Shown one piece after another: positions 60,277-63,209 of a stretch of 63,209 nt of DNA. The translations under genes and the position numbers were made by a program. Under the pieces are notes generated by a model. That model made no database searches. It was given only the letters and a program-made list of their open reading frames with translations, and was not told where the DNA came from. The stretch comes from Methylobacter sp. (GTDB lineage: Bacteria > Pseudomonadota > Gammaproteobacteria > Methylococcales > Methylomonadaceae): assembly GCA_030679035.1 (NCBI GenBank), contig JAUXTH010000099.1, forward strand, positions 1-63,209, written 5' to 3'. Every line of letters starts with the position of its first letter. The first letter of the stretch is position 1.

Positions 60277-61778
60277 CCACCAAAATTAATCAGGATGAAA
60301 TCAATGGCATACTCTGGAAGGCCTGCGATACCTTTCGCGGTGCGGTCGATGCGTCGGAGTATAAAAACTCTATTCTGGTTATGTTGTTCGTCAAATACAT
60401 CTCCGATGTTTGGAAGGAACACTACGACGCCCTAATCGAAAAATACGGTAACGACGAGGAAACCATCCTGCGTCGTCTGCAACGCGAGCGCTTCGTGCTG
60501 CCCAAAGGCTGCGCTTTCGAGGATCTCTATAATCAACGCAACCAAGCCAATATCGGCGAGATTATCAATATCGCCCTGGAGCATATCGAGGAATCCAGCA
60601 AACAAAAACTCGCTGGCGTGTTCCGTAATATCGATTTTAATTCAGAGGCCAATCTTGGCCAGACCAAGGACAGGAACACTCGTCTCAAGCACTTGCTGGA
60701 AGATTTTTACGATCCGCGTCTTGATCTGCGTCCTTCCCGCGTCGGCAATCTGGATGTCATCGGCAACGCCTACGAATACCTGATTGCAAAGTTTGCCGCC
60801 GGCGCCGGAAAAAAGGCCGGGGAGTTTTATACGCCGGCGGAAGTGTCGGAACTGATCGCCGAACTGGTCAATCCGCAAGCGGGCGAACGTATTTGTGATC
60901 CGGCCTGCGGTTCCGGGTCGTTGCTGGTTAAATGCGGCAACCAATTGCTGGGGCGCGGCATCAAAGACTTTGCCCTTTACGGTCAAGAAATTACCGGCGC
61001 AACATGGGCACTGGCGAAAATGAACATGTTTCTGCATGGCATGGACAATGCCCGCATCGAATGGGGAGACACCATTCGCAGCCCGAAGCTGATCGAAGAC
61101 GACAGCACTATGAAATTCGAGGTGGTGGTCGCCAATCCGCCGTTCTCGCTGGATAAATGGGGCCATGAAGTAGCGAACAACGATCCGCATAAGCGATTCC
61201 ATCGCGGTCTGCCGCCGCAATCCAAGGGCGATTACGCTTTTATCACGCACATGATTGAAACCACGACCAAAGACTCCGGTCGGGTCGGCGTGGTCGTGCC
61301 AAACGGCGTGCTGTTCCGTGGCGCCGCAGAAGGCAAAATCCGCCAGCAACTCATCGAAGAAAACCTGCTCGATGCCGTGATCGGCCTGCCCGCCAATCTG
61401 TTCTATGGAACCGGCATACCGGCGGCGGTGCTGGTGTTCAAGCGCAACAAGTCCGATGACAAAGTGTTATTTATCGATGCCAGCCGGGAGTATCAGAACG
61501 ACAAGAACCAGAACAGGCTGAGACAAACGGACATTGATAAGATCGTAGTGACTTATCAGGCCAGGGAAACGATTGATAAATACGCCTATCTGGCGAGCTT
61601 CGAAGAAATCAAGGAGAACGACTTCAACCTCAATATCCCGCGTTATGTGGACACTTTCGAGGAAGAGCAGGAAATCGACATCAATGCGGTGCAGACTGAG
61701 ATTATCAAGCTGGAAAATGAACTGGTCGACGTAAAGCGGGAAATGGCGGAGTATTTGAAGGAGTTGGGTTATGAATAA
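60273..61778 (+). CDS. hsdM: Type I restriction-modification methylase subunit
   Basis: 501 residues. N6-adenine methyltransferase: helical N-terminal domain (LWKACDTFRGAVDASEYKNS), GEFYTPAEVSELIAELVNP, SAM motif ICDPACGSGSLLVKCG and catalytic VVANPPFSLDKWG. Full length and intact. It methylates host DNA at the site set by the specificity subunit. The next gene overlaps by 8 nt. The hsdR gene would be expected beyond the window. Confidence 0.96.
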   Translation: MTTKINQDEINGILWKACDTFRGAVDASEYKNSILVMLFVKYISDVWKEHYDALIEKYGNDEETILRRLQRERFVLPKGCAFEDLYNQRNQANIGEIINIALEHIEESSKQKLAGVFRNIDFNSEANLGQTKDRNTRLKHLLEDFYDPRLDLRPSRVGNLDVIGNAYEYLIAKFAAGAGKKAGEFYTPAEVSELIAELVNPQAGERICDPACGSGSLLVKCGNQLLGRGIKDFALYGQEITGATWALAKMNMFLHGMDNARIEWGDTIRSPKLIEDDSTMKFEVVVANPPFSLDKWGHEVANNDPHKRFHRGLPPQSKGDYAFITHMIETTTKDSGRVGVVVPNGVLFRGAAEGKIRQQLIEENLLDAVIGLPANLFYGTGIPAAVLVFKRNKSDDKVLFIDASREYQNDKNQNRLRQTDIDKIVVTYQARETIDKYAYLASFEEIKENDFNLNIPRYVDTFEEEQEIDINAVQTEIIKLENELVDVKREMAEYLKELGYE

Positions 61779-62820
61779 AAAAACTACGCCAACAACAGCA
61801 CCCGAGCCGATAGTTCCTCAATCTGAAACACCCTTTTTGCTCTATGCGGGTGATAATGAAAAAGTGCATGTGAATGTGTTATTGCACGCTGAAACCATCT
61901 GGTTACCCCAACGGCTCTTAGCTGAGCTTTTTCAAACCTCAACAGATAACATCGGTCTGCATCTTAAGAATATTTACGCAGAAAGTGAACTGACTGAAGC
62001 AGCAACTACCGAGGATTTCTCGGTAGTTCAAAACGAAGGCGGGCGGGCGATTCGCCGCAAGCTCAAACACTACAATCTTGATGCCATTATTGCGGTAGGC
62101 TACCGAGTCAGCTCCAAACGTGCCACCCAGTTTCGCATTTGGGCCACGCAGATTCTCAAGGAATATATCAAAAAAGGCTTTGTGCTTGACGATGAGCGAC
62201 TTAAGCAAGGTAAACAAATTTTTGGCGAAGATTACTTTCAGGAACTATTGGAGCGTATTCGCTCCATTCGTGCCAGCGAACGACGAATCTATCAACAAAT
62301 CACCGATATTTTTGCCGAGTGCAGTACGGATTACGATCCCAAGTCAGACATTACCAAAAATTTTTACGCGATGATTCAAAATAAGTTCCACTACGCCATC
62401 ACCGGACAAACAGCAGCGGAAATAATCCATGGTAAAGCTGATCGAAGCGAACCCCACATGGGTTTGCTTACCTGGAAGAATGCGCCTCAAGGTCGCGTAT
62501 TGGCATCCGACGTTACTATTGCTAAAAATTATTTAACCGAACCCGAAATCAAACGGTTGGAACGCACCATTTCCAGCTTTTTCGACTATATCGAAAACAT
62601 CATTGAAAATCGAGTACAAATGGGTATGGACGATATGGCTGCCAGTGTGGACAAATTTTTAAGCTTTAACGAATACCAACTGTTGCAAGGCAAGGGGCAC
62701 ATTAGCAAAACGCAAGCCACACAAAAAGCATTGGCTGAATATGCTGAATTCAACAAAACACAGAAAATAGAATCCGATTTTGATCGGGTGATTAAAGGGC
62801 TGAAACACAATGAACAGTGA
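61771..62820 (+). CDS. rhuM: RhuM-family protein
   Basis: 349 residues. Residues 15-110 match the RhuM opening (ETIWLPQRLLAELFQTSTDN, IYAESELTEAATTEDFSVVQ, NLDAIIAVGYRVSSKRATQF). The C-terminal part has HYAITGQTAAEIIHGKADRS and a helical tail. RhuM genes are frequently found inside type I restriction-modification operons and pathogenicity islands. A DNA-binding or defence-associated role is suspected, not shown. Overlaps hsdM by 8 nt. Confidence 0.9.
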   Translation: MNKKTTPTTAPEPIVPQSETPFLLYAGDNEKVHVNVLLHAETIWLPQRLLAELFQTSTDNIGLHLKNIYAESELTEAATTEDFSVVQNEGGRAIRRKLKHYNLDAIIAVGYRVSSKRATQFRIWATQILKEYIKKGFVLDDERLKQGKQIFGEDYFQELLERIRSIRASERRIYQQITDIFAECSTDYDPKSDITKNFYAMIQNKFHYAITGQTAAEIIHGKADRSEPHMGLLTWKNAPQGRVLASDVTIAKNYLTEPEIKRLERTISSFFDYIENIIENRVQMGMDDMAASVDKFLSFNEYQLLQGKGHISKTQATQKALAEYAEFNKTQKIESDFDRVIKGLKHNEQ

Positions 62821-62852
62821 AAAGATGGCGGGATATTTGATGGGGTTGGATT

Positions 62853-63209
62853 ATGGTATATGAGGCAGCTGATAAGCTTGGAAACTTCTTCAGTAGTCGC
62901 AGGGAGCGCGGAATACCTAATCTGCCAACTCTGTCTGTTACATTAACAAATGGACTTATACCCCGCGACTCGCTGGACAGAAAAATGGAAACCAACTTAT
63001 CGGATGAGGAGCATTTGTTGGTTCGGAAAGACGATATCGTCTACAACACAATGCGCATGTGGCAAGGCGCTTCCGGCTTGGCGGATAGAGATGGATTGCT
63101 AAGCCCTGCATATGTGGTGCTTGCTCCAAAAAAAGGAATCGATCCTTTATATGCTTCTTATCTGTTTAAAAGTTCACGGTTCATTTACCTGTTTTGGGCT
63201 TATTCATAC
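62853..63209 (+). CDS. hsdS: Type I restriction specificity subunit, 5' part (cut by window edge)
   Basis: 119 codons are visible. DKLGNFFSSRRERGIPNLPT, then DLVRKDDIVYNTMRMWQG-type and SPAYVVLAPKKGIDPLYASY motifs are the first TRD of an HsdS protein (FSSRRE...LS, KDDIVYNxM, SPAY). Start uncertain: ATG at 62853, or a 17-codon frame before it. Second specificity gene of this locus. Confidence 0.88.
   Translation, partial: MVYEAADKLGNFFSSRRERGIPNLPTLSVTLTNGLIPRDSLDRKMETNLSDEEHLLVRKDDIVYNTMRMWQGASGLADRDGLLSPAYVVLAPKKGIDPLYASYLFKSSRFIYLFWAYSY

Noticed and set aside
1-63209. tRNA or rRNA genes, and a tRNA-type attachment site for the plasmid backbone
   Set aside because: I found no cloverleaf with TTCGANNC-type arms or rRNA core sequence, and no integrase gene or direct repeats that would mark att sites around 15.8 or 59.2 kb.

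Overview
The window looks like gammaproteobacterial DNA. The metK-ahcY-metF gene set, a sigma-54 (RpoN) activator, a BtuB/BtuCDF-type cobalamin uptake locus and a remnant of an encapsulated-ferritin gene would fit a methanotroph of the Methylococcales, but that placement is inference and not proven by the sequence. The window mixes chromosome-like genes with a plasmid backbone.

Layout. 1-5.8 kb: a cobalamin riboswitch (cut by the window edge) ahead of a TonB-dependent receptor, a small unknown protein and an overlapping BtuF-BtuC-BtuD-like ABC uptake operon. 5.8-15.7 kb: a small HTH regulator, an EAL-domain remnant, an HDOD-REC-GGDEF signalling protein, an IS3 remnant, and a ~2000-residue secreted protein with seven alternating FN3 repeats. 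15.8-21.05 kb and 39.4-59.2 kb: a plasmid backbone. It has a replication initiator, seven iterons, a DnaA box, and three minus-strand operons. Operon III (52.4 to 47.9 kb) carries SSB, a RecT/Bet annealing protein and a YqaJ-type exonuclease. Operon II (47.5 to 39.4 kb) carries a MoxR/CobS-like AAA+ ATPase, a WGR-like protein, a DUF3150-like protein and a vWA protein. Operon I (20.7 to 15.9 kb) carries an Hsp90-fold ATPase and a toprim primase. 52.7-59.2 kb, plus strand, carries the initiator, a methylase-SNF2 fusion and small genes. 59.2-63.2 kb: a type I restriction-modification locus with a RhuM gene, running off the window edge.

21.05-39.40 kb is an ~18.4-kb block of chromosome-type genes: metK-ahcY-metF, a DUF938-carbonic anhydrase-SDR-DUF1326-DUF2182-cupin operon under a sigma-54 promoter, a sigma-54 activator, a SoxB-like nucleotidase with a DsrE protein, and several mobile-element scars. 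It sits where a plasmid inter-operon spacer should meet the end of operon II. Removing it would restore a regular array: operon III - spacer - operon II - spacer - operon I.

The most striking observation is an apparently undescribed cis element. Nearly every gene of the three plasmid operons that is not tightly coupled to its neighbour is preceded, just upstream of its Shine-Dalgarno, by a hairpin of shared architecture. I count 22, two of them without a gene. In sense orientation it reads ACCC, then a 5' arm, a middle arm, usually GGG, a 3' arm, a U-rich tract, then GGAG and ATG. The arms differ in sequence between copies yet stay complementary, and in most copies the 5' arm can pair with either the middle arm or the 3' arm. 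That is the signature of a two-state RNA switch repeated gene by gene. Each operon also begins with a repeated spacer that carries terminator-like hairpins, dyads and a short conserved reading frame.
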